Shown: piece by piece, positions 27,995 to 39,680 of the stretch | How positions within the stretch are numbered: position 1 is the first letter of the stretch | Layout of the letters: the number at the start of each line of letters is the position of its first letter | DNA from: Hevea brasiliensis | Taxonomy: Eukaryota; Streptophyta; Magnoliopsida; Malpighiales; Euphorbiaceae | Length of the DNA stretch: 64,000 bases | Direction: 5' to 3' | NCBI RefSeq assembly: GCF_030052815.1 | Contig: NC_079493.1 | Location: 119,437,132-119,501,131, forward strand | Notes under the pieces: generated by a model | Databases searched by the model: none | What the model was told of the DNA's origin: nothing | Seen by the model: the letters and a program-made list of their open reading frames with translations, nothing else | Program-made: the position numbers and the translations under genes

Positions 27995-29773
27995 TCATTT
28001 TAGTCTTTTGCTCTTGCGAGTGGATTTGGAAGGCACTAACTTCTTCCTGGTGGGTTTAGCAGCAGGGGGCTGAGATTCTTGGTCAGCCAATTGATTATCC
28101 TTCTGTGGCTCATCTTCATCAGATAGTGGTTGAAGAGTAGCAGTTAGGGATTGGTAGGGATTTGACACAGTCGACTAAGTTCTTTTTCTACCTTTCTTGG
28201 CTGCAGGGGCAGCAGCTGCAGATAGTTGAGATGGAGCACTCGCTTGGTGATCCTTTAGAAAAGCTTCCTTTTGCTGCGTAGGGGCAGCAGCAGTTTCAAC
28301 AAGTGGTGCACTTGGAGGTTCAACAGGTAGCTCACCTTCAGGTTCTACAACCTTTTCACCATCATGCTCAGTAGGTACACCAATTGCAGGACCAATTTCA
28401 GGTTCAATGACTTGGTCACTAGCATGCTCAACAGGGGCTTCTACTGCAGGTTCAAGCTCAGGTTCAGCTACTTGGTCACTTTCATGTGCCACAGTAGCTG
28501 GAAACTCACCAACCTTATTACTTTCACCCTGATCAGCAGAGACTTGAGTAGCAGCCTCAACTTTAGTTGGGAAGCCAGTTTCCTTGGCCGGCTGAAGATC
28601 CACAATTAGCCTTTTTAATTCCTCATTTTGAGTAAGCAGGTGACTCACTTTGTAGTCAACCACATCCACAAACTTTCTCAAAAGTTCAATGGACTGATGA
28701 GTTGAACTAAACTGATCATTAACAGCAGCTTTTAGCCCTTGAAGCTCACTCATAAATTCATTTGTAGAATCAGAGCCTACCTTAGCTGAGGAAGAACCAC
28801 CCTTTTCAAACCTTTTCTTTCTTCCATCAGTGTCAGAGTGAATTTCTCTAAGCACAATCAAATCAGTCCTAGAACTTTCCTTAGAGACATTTATATTCAG
28901 CTCTTTAAACACAGCAGTCAAGAGATGTGCATAAGGCAGTTTTCCAATCCCATAAGCTTTGCACATGTTCTTGAAAATCAAATAAGCCAAATTCATCCTT
29001 ACTTTGTTAATAATGTGCCACATAATACACATATCCAGGTGACTCAAATAACCATAGCTACCAGATTTAGGACAGAAAATGTAGTTCGCCATACTGTAAA
29101 TGATTTTGATATGTTGAAAAGCTTTTGTGCTAGTGGACTTTGCATTTGTGGCAGTGTTAGCAGGAAAAACTTCGTTTTCAAACTCAACCAAATTAAAGCC
29201 TGCCACCCTAGCAACATCCTTTTGTGTGGAAATTTTATTTCCATCATTAGGCAAGTTCAAAGCCGTAGCTATCATTTCAACAGAGACACCATATACACTG
29301 TCATTCAAAACAACCTCAAATTTGTCCTCATCATCAATTGTTCTTAAAGTCCTATAAAAATCTTGAACACGTCTAGGGTAATACGCATTCGTACATTCAC
29401 AAACATCCATCCATCCTTGAAACTCAAAAAGTTCTTTGAATTGAAAATTTACCTAATTAAAGTACTCCCATTTGATAAATTTGCAATCTAGCAGTGCTTT
29501 ATCCACTGAGCCAGAAGATTTGACGGTGCCCATTTTGTGTTGGGTATCAATCCCTCACATTTTTCGCTTCTTTTTCTTTTCTGATGCCGATACAGTGGGT
29601 TCGACAGCCTTGGATGGGTCGGAAGACCCACTAGTTGATTTCGATTCAGGTAAGTTTTTCTTCCCTTTCAATTTCTTTAGCAATGAGGCGACAGGGATAT
29701 CGTCGGAGGCTGATGAGGATGACGAAGCAGCAACAGCAACAGGGGACTTGCGTTTAGCACGAGCCATTGTCAC
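27995..29773 (-). pseudogene. Copia accessory ORF (plant-transposon-protein-like, env position)
   Basis: One minus-strand frame runs from the ATG at 29773 to a TGA at 27997-27995, 592 codons, interrupted by three in-frame stops: TGA at 29557-29555, TAG at 29455-29453 and TAG at 28177-28175. The longest uninterrupted part is 411 residues. The N-terminus is basic and Ser/Lys-rich (SLLKKLKGKK, EKKKKRK). The middle (YYPRRVQDFYRTLR, then SHLDMCIMWHIINKVRMN) resembles the domain described as 'putative plant transposon protein'. A coiled-coil-like stretch follows (VDYKVSHLLTQNEELKRL). Then come Val/Glu/Pro-rich repeats (VAEPELEPAVEAPVEH-type) and a basic tail. Sireviruses often carry an ORF at this place. 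I see no signal peptide or membrane helix, so an envelope role is not supported. Confidence 0.75.
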
Positions 29774-30366
29774 AAAAAAAAATGGTGAAATTGAACACTG
29801 GCTTTTCGGTATGCAAAGAGTGGAGAAGAAAGGAGAGAAGAGAGGTCTGATGGTTTAGGTATATTTTTTCGGAAAGAAAATGGCTTTGTTTTAGAGGTGT
29901 AGTGTCGTGAACCGATGCAGAGGAGAGAGAGGGTGACAGTTTCGTGTGGCAGACGATTTAAGTTCTCTTGAGTCCCGCGCTTTTCTTATTCCACTGTACT
30001 TTATCTGAACCTATTTTCTTCTTTTTTTTTATATATTTCAAACAAGTCTATCTATCTTTATATGCACAAATATATATTTCTACATGTCTGACACAGCACT
30101 GAGAATGTGATATCAAGTGTGAAAAGATAAATGCATTGCTGGAAACGCAGAGAATTTCAAGCACAATCACCTTTTGGTTTGAAATTTGAACAGTACACGA
30201 TATAGCAAACTAATTTTAGTCACGTAACATTAGCATACAACTTAATAAACTAATTTCTCGAGTACACAAACAAGTTAGCTAATGTTCTTTAGAAATTTCT
30301 CAGCAAACTTATATCACAGCAGATCACTCACACATTGGATAAAATGAAATTATTATGAATTAAATT

Positions 30367-33300
30367 TCAAGCAAGTGGTTCACACATACCAATTTCCCTT
30401 CTAATTTTACAAAAGGTTTCTTCATTAAGTGGTTTTGTAAAAATGTCAGCAAGTTGATTTTCAGAGGCAACAAACTCTATTTTGATATTTCCATTTTGAA
30501 CATGATCTCTAATAAAATGATGTCTGATCTCAATATGTTTTATTCTTGAATGTTGAACTGGATTTTTGATCAAGTTTATGGCACTTGTGTTATCACATCT
30601 AATTGGAACAAGATTATATTTTAAACCAAAATCTTCCAATTGTTGTTTCATCCATAAAATTTGAGCAACACAACTACCAGCAGCTATATATTCTGCCTCA
30701 GCTGTAGATAAAGCTACTGAAGTTTGTTTCTTACTGTGCCAAGAAACTAGTGCAAGACCAAGAAATTGACAAGTACCTGAAGTACTTTTTCTATCCAATC
30801 TACTTCCAGCAAAATCGGAATCACTATAACCAACAAGATTAAATGATTCACATTTAGGATACCATAAACCAATTGAGTATGTGCCAATGAGATATCTAAA
30901 GATCCTTTTAACTGCACTTAGATGGGATTCTTTTGGACATGATTGAAATCTTGCACACAAGCAAACACTAAAGTGTATGTCTGGTCTAGATGCAGTAAGG
31001 TACAAAAGAGAGCCAATCATACCTCTATAAAGCTTTGTATCCACTTCTTTACCTTTTTCATCATTGTCAATTTTAATTGTTGAACTCATAGGAGTGCCTA
31101 TGCTTTTCAAATCTTCCATCTTGAATTTCTTTAGCATATCCTTGATGTACTTTGATTGATTTATGAAGATGCCATCTTTCATTTGCTTAATTTGAAGTCC
31201 AAGGAAGAATGTGAGCTCACCTATCATGCTCATTTCAAATTCATTCAGCATAATCTTAGAAAATTTCTTGCAAAGAGATTCATTAGTAGCACCAAAAATT
31301 ATATCATCAACATAAATTTGCACAATGAGCATATCATTATGATGCTTCTTAACAAAAAGTGTTGTGTCCACTTTGCCTCTTTGGAAATCATTTTATAAAA
31401 GGAATTTACTAAGCCTTTCATACCATGCTCTAGGAGCTTGTTTTAAACCATATAAAGCTTTAGTAAGTTTATAAACATGATTTGGATGCTCATGATTTTC
31501 AAAGCCTGGAGGTTGTGCAACATACACTTCCTCATCAATATAACCATTTAAAAAAGCACTCTTGACATCCATTTGATAAAGCATAAAATCCTTGTAACAT
31601 GCAAAGGCACACAACATTCTAATAGCTTCAATTCTAGCAACCGGAGCAAAGGTTTCATCAAAATCAATCCCTTCCTCTTGGTTGTAGCCTTGAGCCACTA
31701 GTCTAGCTTTATTCCTAACAACATTATCTTTTTCATCCATTTTGTTTCTAAAAACCCATTTAATACCAATAATTGAATGATCTTTTGGTTTAGGCACTAA
31801 ATTCCAAACTTTATTTCTCTCAAATTGATTTAGTTCTTGCATGGCAAGAATCCAACTTTCATCATTTTGAGCATCTTCAAAACATTTAGGTTCAATTTGT
31901 GAAACAAAGGCAACATTACCAAAATATCTTCTCAATTGTGCTCTAGTTATCATCCTCTGAGATGGATCATCAATAATGTCTTCTTGGGGATGATTTCTAT
32001 GGAATCTCCATTCTTTAGGTAAATCTTCATGTTGGGGCTCATTTACTTGTAATTCTTCCAAATTTGGCATTCCTTCATTGATTTGATCATCATTGGCCTT
32101 ATGGACATCTATTGTAGTATCTACTTGAGTTTCTTCATCTTTGTCATCAATTTGTTCCATTTCTTGACTTGATATTATATTTTCTTTTTCAAAAACCTGC
32201 TCATTATTATCATCACAAACGTTTTTCTTTCTGATAGAAGGGTTAGTCTCATCAAACAAAACATGAATAGTTTCCTCAATAACTAAAGTTCTTCTATTGA
32301 ACACTCTATAGGCTTTACTCTTTGTTGAATACCCAAGAAAGATTCCTTCATCGGATTTAGCATCAAATTTCTTCAAATTATCCTTCTTATTATTTAAAAT
32401 ATAGCACTTATAACCAAATGCTTTGAAATATGAGATATTTGGTTTTCTTCCTTTCCACAGCTCATAGGGGGTCTTTTTCAAAATTGGTCTAATCAAAACT
32501 CTATTCAACTCATAGTAAGATGTATTAACAGCTTCAGCCCAAAAGTACTTTGGCAAATTATTTTCACTCAACATAGTTCTAGTTATTTCTTGTAAAGTCC
32601 TATTTTTCCTTTTTACTACCCCATTTTGTTGTGGTGTTCTAAGAGCTGAAAAATTATGGTTGATTCCATATTTATCACAATATTTCTCAAATAAATGATT
32701 TTTAAATTCAGTTTCATGGTCACTTCTTATAGATGAGATGCAAAAGCCTTTTTCATTTTGAACCATTTTACTAAAAGAGGTGAATTTTTCAAAAGTTTCA
32801 TCTTTGTGAGCAAGGAAAAATGTCCATGTATATCTTGAATAGTCATCAATAATAACTAAAGCATATGACTTCCCACCAAGACTAGTAGGAGTTACGAGTC
32901 CAAATAAATCAAGATGAAGCAATTCTAATGGCCTAGTTGTAGACACAACATTTTTAGATTTAAAAGATGCTCTACTATGCTTTCCTAGTGCACATGCTCT
33001 ACATTGAAATTCATTTTCATAATTAATCTTAGGAAGACCATTAACAAGTTCTGTCTTAGACAATTTTGAGAGTGTATGCATGCTTGCATGACCTAGTCTT
33101 CTATGCCACAAATAACTAGAATTATCAAAAGATACTAGACATGTACCATGGTTAGTTTCAAAGTTATTCATGTCAAGCAAGTAAACATTATTGGATCTAT
33201 TGGCAATGAACAATGTGTCATTATCTAAGTTATTGATTGTACATAGAGAAGAAGTGAACTTTACCTCAAAACCTTTATCACAAAGTTGGCTTACACTTAG

Positions 33301-33495
33301 CAAGTTGTATTTCAATCCTTCAACAAGCGACACATCTTCAATACAAGTTTTGGTTCTAATTGTGCCATTTCCAATTATTTTTCCTTTTCCTTTATCTCCA
33401 AATTTTATATATCCTCCATCTTTCATTGTAATTTTTGAAAACTTGTCCTTTTCACCAGTCATGTGCTTTGAACAACCACTATCTATATACTATTT
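30367..33495 (-). pseudogene. Copia pol: protease, integrase, RT, RNase H, with stops
   Basis: Two long frames, 33462-31393 (689 codons) and 31371-30367 (334 codons), are in the same reading frame and separated by a TAA at 31395-31393 that sits between RT motifs. Another stop, TAG at 33492-33490, precedes the protease active site [10 protein letters not shown]. The integrase has the zinc-binding HHCC block ([10 protein letters not shown] to CRACALGKH) and the catalytic Asp pair ([14 protein letters not shown]). The third catalytic residue, normally Glu in the NGVVERKN motif, is Lys here. RT motifs include [20 protein letters not shown] and the active-site YVDD in the second frame. RNase H ends with TEAEYIAA and ADIFTKPL. 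The stops and the Glu to Lys change each look inactivating. Confidence 0.93.
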
Positions 33496-33572
33496 TTCAC
33501 TTTCCTTCATCCCTTTGAAACATACCTGAAATTTAATCATTGAACTTTAGGTACCGAAGCAACTTTGGGTCC

Positions 33573-35312
33573 TTAGGGGTTAGTAACCTTAGGTAAGGTT
33601 CCCTTTGGTACCCATACCTTCTTTACCTTAAGACGACCTTTCCTAAATGCATAAGAACTAATCACATGACCTCTTTTATTGCAATAATAACATGTAACAT
33701 TAGACAAGGAAGATGTATATGCTTTAATGAAATGATTCTTATATTTATCATAGTTCATGAAACCATCAAAACCAATTCCATACTTTTCATTTGAAATTCT
33801 TTGGTTTCCAAGAAGTACATCTAGAGTTTCTTTTTCTTTTGTAAATTTTGCCAAATCATTTGTCAAAGATTCTACTTTAGCTTCAAGAACTTTATTTTTC
33901 TCAATGAGCATTTCACAAGTTTCTTTTGAGGTTTTCAACTCTAAATCTATTTCTTTAAACAAAGCAATTTGTCCTTTGTAAAATTCATTTTCTTTATGCA
34001 CATTGGACATGGCAATATTTTGTGATCTCAATGATTCAATTTCTAAATTCATTTTAGTGCACTTTCTCTTGTAATTTCTATATTCATCATATACTCTAGC
34101 AAATGCAAGCTCAAGTTCTTCTACATTAGGAGATTCATAAGAGTTTACCTCATTGTCACTTTCTTCTTCCTTTTGTGAACTCTCAACTTTTTCTTCTAGT
34201 GCCATCATACAAAGAAGAGCAGTTTCTTTGTCACTTGATTCATCATTTGAAGATTCTTCACTGTTGCTCCATACTACTTTCATAACTTTCTTGCTCCTAT
34301 CTTCTTTTCCTTTCTTCTTTTTGAGTAATGGACATTTGGGCTTGATATGTCCAGGTTTGTGACACTCATAACTTACAATTTCTTCTTTTGAATCCCTGAA
34401 ATATTTATCCTTGGGAGTATACTTTTTCAAGAATTTCTTGTATTTACTTCCTCCCTTCTTGAAAGCTCTTTTGAATTTTCTTGCAAGCATAGCTATTTCA
34501 TTATCATCATCACTTGAAGCACTTAAGTTGTCACTTGAGTCAACTTTGAATGCAACTCCTTTCTTCTTATCTTCATCCTTGTTTAACTTGAGAGCAATGC
34601 TTTTCTTCTTCTTTTGCTCATTTTCAACTTCATCTTTCTTATATACCATCTCATGTGCAATGAGAGAACTAATGAGTTCATCATAGGTGAATGTTTTAAA
34701 ATCTTTGGTATCTTGGATAACTGTTGTCTTTGCTTCCCAAGATTTTAGAAGTGATCTAAGAATTTTCTTCACAAGTTCAGCTTCCTCAAATTTTTTACCA
34801 AGTGCTTTGAGAAGATTTACAAGATCGGTAAACCTTGTACTCATATCCGCAATTGATTCTCCTGGCTTCATTTCAAATAGCTCATAATCTCGAATAAGAA
34901 GGTTTGCTTTGGTCTCTTTGACGACATCAGTTCCTTCATAAGTGACTTCAAGCTTATCCCAAATTTCCTTAGCAGATTGACATCCTGAAATACGATTATA
35001 TTTATTAAGGACAAGTGAGCAATACAAAATATTAATAGCTTTAGCATTTATAGAAATTTTCTTCCAATTATTGTCATCATATTCATCTTCATGTTTTGGA
35101 ACTTTTGTAGTTCCTGGACCATTCTTTTGAGGAACATGTGGATCATTTTTAATAATTCTCCATGCATCAATATCTACAGATTGTATGAAATTTCTCATTC
35201 TTACTTTCCAAAATGAATAATTAGTGCCATTGAAAAGTGGTGGTCTAGTAATTGAGTAGCCTTCAGCTAGTGGTGCTGGTATACCGGCAGTATTGCTAGA
35301 TGAACCAGTCAT
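33573..35312 (-). CDS. Copia gag polyprotein, 579 residues, degraded zinc knuckles
   Basis: The frame begins MTGSSSNTAGIPAPLAEGY, 59 bases inside the 5' LTR, and holds the gag core with FNGTNYSFWKVRMRNFI. Two zinc knuckles can be placed. In the first (SYECHKPGHIKPKC) the first Cys is Ser. In the second (CYYCNKRGHVISSY) the last Cys position is Tyr. Both changes should weaken nucleic-acid binding. The frame ends at TAA 33575-33573, after which the same reading frame continues for a few codons and then shifts to the pol frame near 33545. In SIRE-type elements gag and pol are usually one frame or nearly so, so this stop is probably a lesion. Expression from a decayed element is uncertain. Confidence 0.85.
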   Translation of the reverse strand: MTGSSSNTAGIPAPLAEGYSITRPPLFNGTNYSFWKVRMRNFIQSVDIDAWRIIKNDPHVPQKNGPGTTKVPKHEDEYDDNNWKKISINAKAINILYCSLVLNKYNRISGCQSAKEIWDKLEVTYEGTDVVKETKANLLIRDYELFEMKPGESIADMSTRFTDLVNLLKALGKKFEEAELVKKILRSLLKSWEAKTTVIQDTKDFKTFTYDELISSLIAHEMVYKKDEVENEQKKKKSIALKLNKDEDKKKGVAFKVDSSDNLSASSDDDNEIAMLARKFKRAFKKGGSKYKKFLKKYTPKDKYFRDSKEEIVSYECHKPGHIKPKCPLLKKKKGKEDRSKKVMKVVWSNSEESSNDESSDKETALLCMMALEEKVESSQKEEESDNEVNSYESPNVEELELAFARVYDEYRNYKRKCTKMNLEIESLRSQNIAMSNVHKENEFYKGQIALFKEIDLELKTSKETCEMLIEKNKVLEAKVESLTNDLAKFTKEKETLDVLLGNQRISNEKYGIGFDGFMNYDKYKNHFIKAYTSSLSNVTCYYCNKRGHVISSYAFRKGRLKVKKVWVPKGTLPKVTNP

Positions 35313-35350
35313 TATGGATCACTCTAAGGTTGTAACACCCTAAGCAAGAG

Positions 35351-35371
35351 AGACAAGCTCTGATACCAATT
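35351..35371 (-). other. Primer-binding site of the Copia element
   Basis: The minus strand reads TTGGTATCAGAGCTTG just inside the 5' LTR, the complement of the 3' end of initiator-methionine tRNA, the usual primer of plant Copia elements. Confidence 0.9.
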
Positions 35372-36791
35372 TGTTGTCCCAAAATAGTCCAAGAGGGGGA
35401 TGAATTGGACTTTAATAATTTTTCGGCCCTTGCTTGTAGCCTAATGAAAAATTATGGCTTTGTTCAACTAGGTGCTTCTCTACATATAATGAAAGTAATA
35501 TGTGTTTCAACAATGTGTTCCTAAGTTACAATTCAAGCCCCAATCACTATTTATAGCAATATCTAACAGAACATGCATCATACAATATACAACTAATTTC
35601 TCAACTCACTCAATATGTCCTCAAGTTTATCAATTCAATCTATTCAACCAACATTCAATATCATGTATAAAATGAAAATTTAAATTGCACAAAAGTAAGG
35701 AGGTCAAGGTTAGAGAGATCAAACATAATGATTTTTATAGTGGTTCGGCTTAATTAGCCTACATCCACTCTCTCAAAGAACCCTCTTTGAGTCTTCTCTC
35801 CACTATTTGCTCTTTTGAAGGCAAGAGACCAAAAGCCCTTTACAACTTTTCAACACCAAGCTTTTACCAAGGTAGCTTGAAACCTTCACAAGTGCTATCT
35901 CAAGCAGTTACTCTCTCAAGCTTCAATAGGTGCTTGTACAACCTCTCTTAAATGAAATTCAATGTTGTAACACTCACTCTTACTCAATACAAATCAAACT
36001 ATAAAGAAGAGATGAGTTGATTTGCCAATGTAGCTCAAAGACTTTAAAGCTCTTGAATGAAAGCAATAAATGAAAAATCAAAGTTGGAGTTCAAATGTAA
36101 GCTTTCATCAAGTGTAAATGAAGTAAAGAAGGTGTATTTATAATCCCAAATCATTTTAGACCGTTTGAAACCTTTTTGGAACGTTATACACATTGCCCAA
36201 GATAAAATGGCCGTTATTTTGTCCTTTTGTGCGAAGTTGAGCAGCTTTGATCATTTAGCAAACTAATGAAATTTTGGTAGCAGTCAGTAAACTGGTTAGT
36301 AACCTAATATTTTTAGCAAACACATTAGCAAACTAAAAATTTTAGCAAACCAGTTAGCAAACTAAGTCAACAGCTGCATGTCTCAACTTGCAATATTGAA
36401 TAAAATGATTTAGACCTTATTAAAAATGTTCCAATAGTAGTGTCCAAGGTCATGATGAGAAGAAGTAATCAGAAAATAAAATTTCATTTTTGAGCTCCAT
36501 TTGACTAAATTATCATCTATTCTTTTCACATAAGACCTAAAACTCAATCTCTAACTCTATGACTTTCATACCTTTTCTTTGAGTCTTGGCTTTTATAGTC
36601 TTGTTCTTTTCTCATTTTGGATTTGTCTTGAAATGCCTTTGAGTATCCTTTCTCCTTAGATGCAACTTCAAGAATTCTTTATGAATAAGACAAAGAATCT
36701 ACACATCACTTTAAAGTTTGGTTAGATAGATTTCCTTTGAGTTTTGTTATCATCAAAATCAATGCTCATTTTGAGCTATACGGGGTCAACA
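35372..36791 (-). repeat. Copia 5' LTR (right on the plus strand)
   Basis: It is the partner of 26038-27458 and ends GGTCAACA. The promoter of the element lies here. Differences from its partner are single-base substitutions scattered along the whole length. Confidence 0.95.
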
Positions 36792-36796
36792 ATAGT

Positions 36797-38200
36797 TGTT
36801 ATTTTTAACAAAATTTTTTTAGCACCAAGCATGAAACATGGATTTAGAAACACAATAACAAGACCTTTCAATATAATAATAAGTGAAATATGTCTAAGTA
36901 AAAATTTAGTACATAAATTTTTAGATATTTATAATTTTGTGGTTTATATTATTAATTCGTGCAACTGTTGTTTTTTTTTTTTTTGATATTTTAATTTTGT
37001 AATTAATTTATTCTCTCATTGAAATGAAAATAATATTATTTACTATTGAAAATTCATTAATTATGTGTCTAATATATAATTCACTCCACAATTCAAGTGG
37101 AATAAATTATTTTTAATTATATATTCCTTTAAAATTTGTAAAATGGTACAAATTTATTTTTACATTTTATTTTTTGATATATGTATTTATGTAATAAAAA
37201 TATTTTTTAGTATAAAATTTTAATTAAAAATAAATATAAAATATATTTTATATAATAAATAAAAATATTTATTTATTATATATAATAAATAAAAATATTG
37301 GTCTATTATATGTAATAAATATAAAATATATTTTTTTTAAATATAAAATTTAAATGAACGGACTATTTTATTAGTCAAATAAAATTTTAGAGATTATATT
37401 ATAATTTACTATTAAAATTTTCAAATTCAATTTAACTCATTTAATACAAATCATAAAAATTTGACTATAACATTAAAACTCAAAAGAAAAACTATAATTA
37501 TAATTTAACGTAAATATTTGATTTTTTTTAATCCATTAAGCCATTTTTAAACCTTCCGTTTTGCGATTTAGATATTTAATTAGTGAACTATTAAGTGTTT
37601 AAACATTTTAAATTTATCTAATATACTTAATTTTATAATTTTTATTTTATTAAATAATTAAATTATTCATATTTTCATTTTTTTAATCAATTATATTGAA
37701 ATATGAATAATATAATTTTTTTATAAAAAAAAAAAGTGTATTTAAGAAATTTAAATTTAAACTAACCATGGCCAAGTGAGCAAGTGAGGTGGGAACATAT
37801 TCCATCCCCACAAACTCTTCCTTCGCCAAACGCGAAGTTACACAACGCATGAGACAGAGACATTAAACTAAACATCTTCAGTTAGGGGATCTTTGATAAG
37901 GGTTAGGACCACATCAATGGCCACTCCTTGGTACATCCATGATGGGTTAGGCCCAAACTCATATCTTGCATCTTAAGTAGCCCCACATGCCATTGTTCTT
38001 TGAATTTCCTCCACATTAATGACACTGTATTAATGATCATAATGATGCCATTAATCATTGACGGAGTTATGGGCAGAGTTTTACTCCAAATAGTCATAAT
38101 GATGCTATTAATATGGAGGGAGTCATAGATTTGGAGGGCTTTCCTCTACATTAATGATATTAGGTTAATACTACTCCCTCCTCCGTCCGATAAAAAATAG
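36797..38200. other. AT-rich intergenic DNA right of the Copia element
   Basis: It contains the right arm of the inverted repeat (37170-37540), short (TATA)n-like stretches and a more GC-balanced piece at about 37770-37900 with no coding sense. Near 38170-38210 two CTCCGTCC-type motifs resemble Stowaway ends. No gene is seen. Confidence 0.5.
37170..37540. repeat. Right arm of the long inverted repeat flanking the Copia element
   Basis: It aligns with the reverse complement of 25565-25890. Without the Copia element the two arms would lie about 1.25 kb apart end to end, compatible with an older foldback or MITE-like element that served as insertion target. Confidence 0.7.
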
Positions 38201-38214
38201 GCTTATCCCTCCGT

Positions 38215-38690
38215 CCTATTACTACTTAAAAGTTATTTGATTATCTCTTATCTTTTAAATAAATATTTTAAATCATGTTTAATTGTCAAGTTTATTTAAT
38301 TTTTATTTTTCATTATTTGCCTTTTCTTCTCTCTATCCACTGTTTTCACATTAGATTCCATAATTAATAAATTTTATCAAATTTTCTTGCCTAATTCACA
38401 ACATTTTATAATATTTAAACAAACTTTATTTTCAATTATAACAAATTTTCATATCTTTTGTTATTTGTCCAAATCTTATAATCAAGATGAATTTTGGACA
38501 AATTATTAGCAATTAAAGAAAGGAATCAATCAGAAAGAGTTGGAGATCTATAGTTCTTTTAATGAAATTTAGAATTAGATTTTCATAAATTACATATTTA
38601 AAAATTGAATGATAATTACAAAATTAAAAAATGTAAAGTGAATTGTTTAAGATTGAAAAAGAGCATAAAGTTTTACAAATGAAGAACCAT
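38215..38690. repeat. Dispersed copy of the ~465-bp repeat
   Basis: It shares with the cluster at 23265-24780 the blocks AAAGTTATTTGATTA, GTCAAGTTTATTT, CTCTCTATCCACT, CAATTATAACAAATTT, GGATTGAAAAAGAG-like and the same order. It follows a pair of CTCCGTCC motifs, so a link with a Stowaway-type element is possible. Confidence 0.75.
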
Positions 38691-38990
38691 TTCCAAGAAA
38701 GAAATATATTCAACAAGTTATGGATTTGAAGAGTTGGCACTAGATTAATAATCATTAATAAATAATTAATTACGGAAGAATCAAAAGGTTTTTGGAATTA
38801 TATAAATATATAAGAGGAAAAAAAGTAGCTACGAAAAGATGCATATTTTATCTCTCTCGATGAGTTACATTCCTCCAAACCCAATTAGCCTTTGTTCTTG
38901 GTGTCAACTAAAGACTGATAAGAAGTACAAGTGTGGTGCAATTGTGGTTGCTTTATTTCCGTTGTGTATTGCTATATAAAGAAATAAAAT
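38690..38990. repeat. Segment duplicated at 43670-44030
   Basis: Both copies contain GGCACTAGATTAATAATCATTAA, GAATCAAAAGGTTTTT, AGAGGAAAA with GTAGC, TATCTCTCT, CATTCCTCC, CAAGTGTG and TGCAATTGTGGTTGCTTT in the same order. The 43.7-kb copy carries extra bases and a GT run. It looks like part of a longer unnamed repeat that also includes the 465-bp unit. Confidence 0.75.
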
Positions 38991-39680
38991 AATAATATTT
39001 ATGTGGTTCACCTTCTCAACATAAGTTATATCTATGAGCATGTATCAATAATGATAAATCATCAATTATAAGTTCAAACTCTACTATCCATCAACTCAAT
39101 TGCACTAAATAAAATCTACACTATATAATTACTCATAGTAAATACATTAGTCAGTCATCTCATTCTTCTTTTAGATATAACCAAATATATTTACTACTAC
39201 AACTAATACATCACAAATGGTGTCTTTAACTATATGGACAAGAGTACTAGAACCAATGGACAAAACTTTTTTTCTCTTGAATTCTATATCCTTTCTACAC
39301 CTTAGGCTAAAGCCTCTCTTTACTGTAATGGGTAAAGCCAAATTCTCAGCAATTGTCAAAACCTCTCTCTACAATAGGCGATAACCCCTCTACATGGGCA
39401 AAGTCACTCTCGGTGGGCAAAGCTAAATAACACTTTTACCATTTTATTTATAGTATTAATTTCATAAATCTTAATCTGATTAGAAGTCACACTCAATCTA
39501 GTAACAACTTTAAAATAAAAATTCTACTCAATATAGGAAATATTCGCCTATCCTATTGAGAAATAATTTTCTCACTCAAATTAGGAAAATGTCTATTTAA
39601 ATCTCGCTTGGATTTTGAGTTATAATTCTAACAATTTCTCTATTCTAATTGTGATCAATTGCTTTCTTTATTCTAAAAAA
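38991..39680. other. Intergenic stretch without recognised features
   Basis: It is moderately AT-rich. A stretch at about 39240-39430 has repeated GGGCAAAG/GGTAAAG and CTCTCTACA/CTCTCTTTA words but no coding sense. I see no gene or transposon ends here. Confidence 0.4.

Larger units (their letters stand above)
26038..36791 (-). mobile_element. Full-length Ty1/Copia retrotransposon, SIRE/Maximus-like, inactive
   Basis: LTRs of about 1.42 kb at 26038-27458 and 35372-36791 enclose 7.9 kb. The primer site (TGGTATCAGAGC on the minus strand) lies just inside the right LTR and the polypurine tract (AAAAAGGGGGAGAT) just inside the left LTR, so the element reads on the minus strand. The flanking 5-mers are ATAAT and ATAGT, one mismatch. 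Order: gag, protease, integrase, RT, RNase H, then an extra ORF before the 3' LTR. That extra ORF and the size suggest the Sirevirus (SIRE/Maximus) group. The LTRs differ by a few dozen bases, so insertion is not recent. Nonsense codons and a changed integrase residue make it non-autonomous. Confidence 0.95.

Noticed and set aside
28175..29410. 411-residue protein as an independent host gene
   Set aside because: It lies between pol and the 3' LTR of the Copia element in the same direction, extends in frame both ways through stop codons, and resembles transposon-borne proteins.
29472..29858. 128-codon plus-strand frame in the Copia element
   Set aside because: It is antisense to the basic N-terminus of the accessory ORF, whose codon pattern leaves the opposite strand open.
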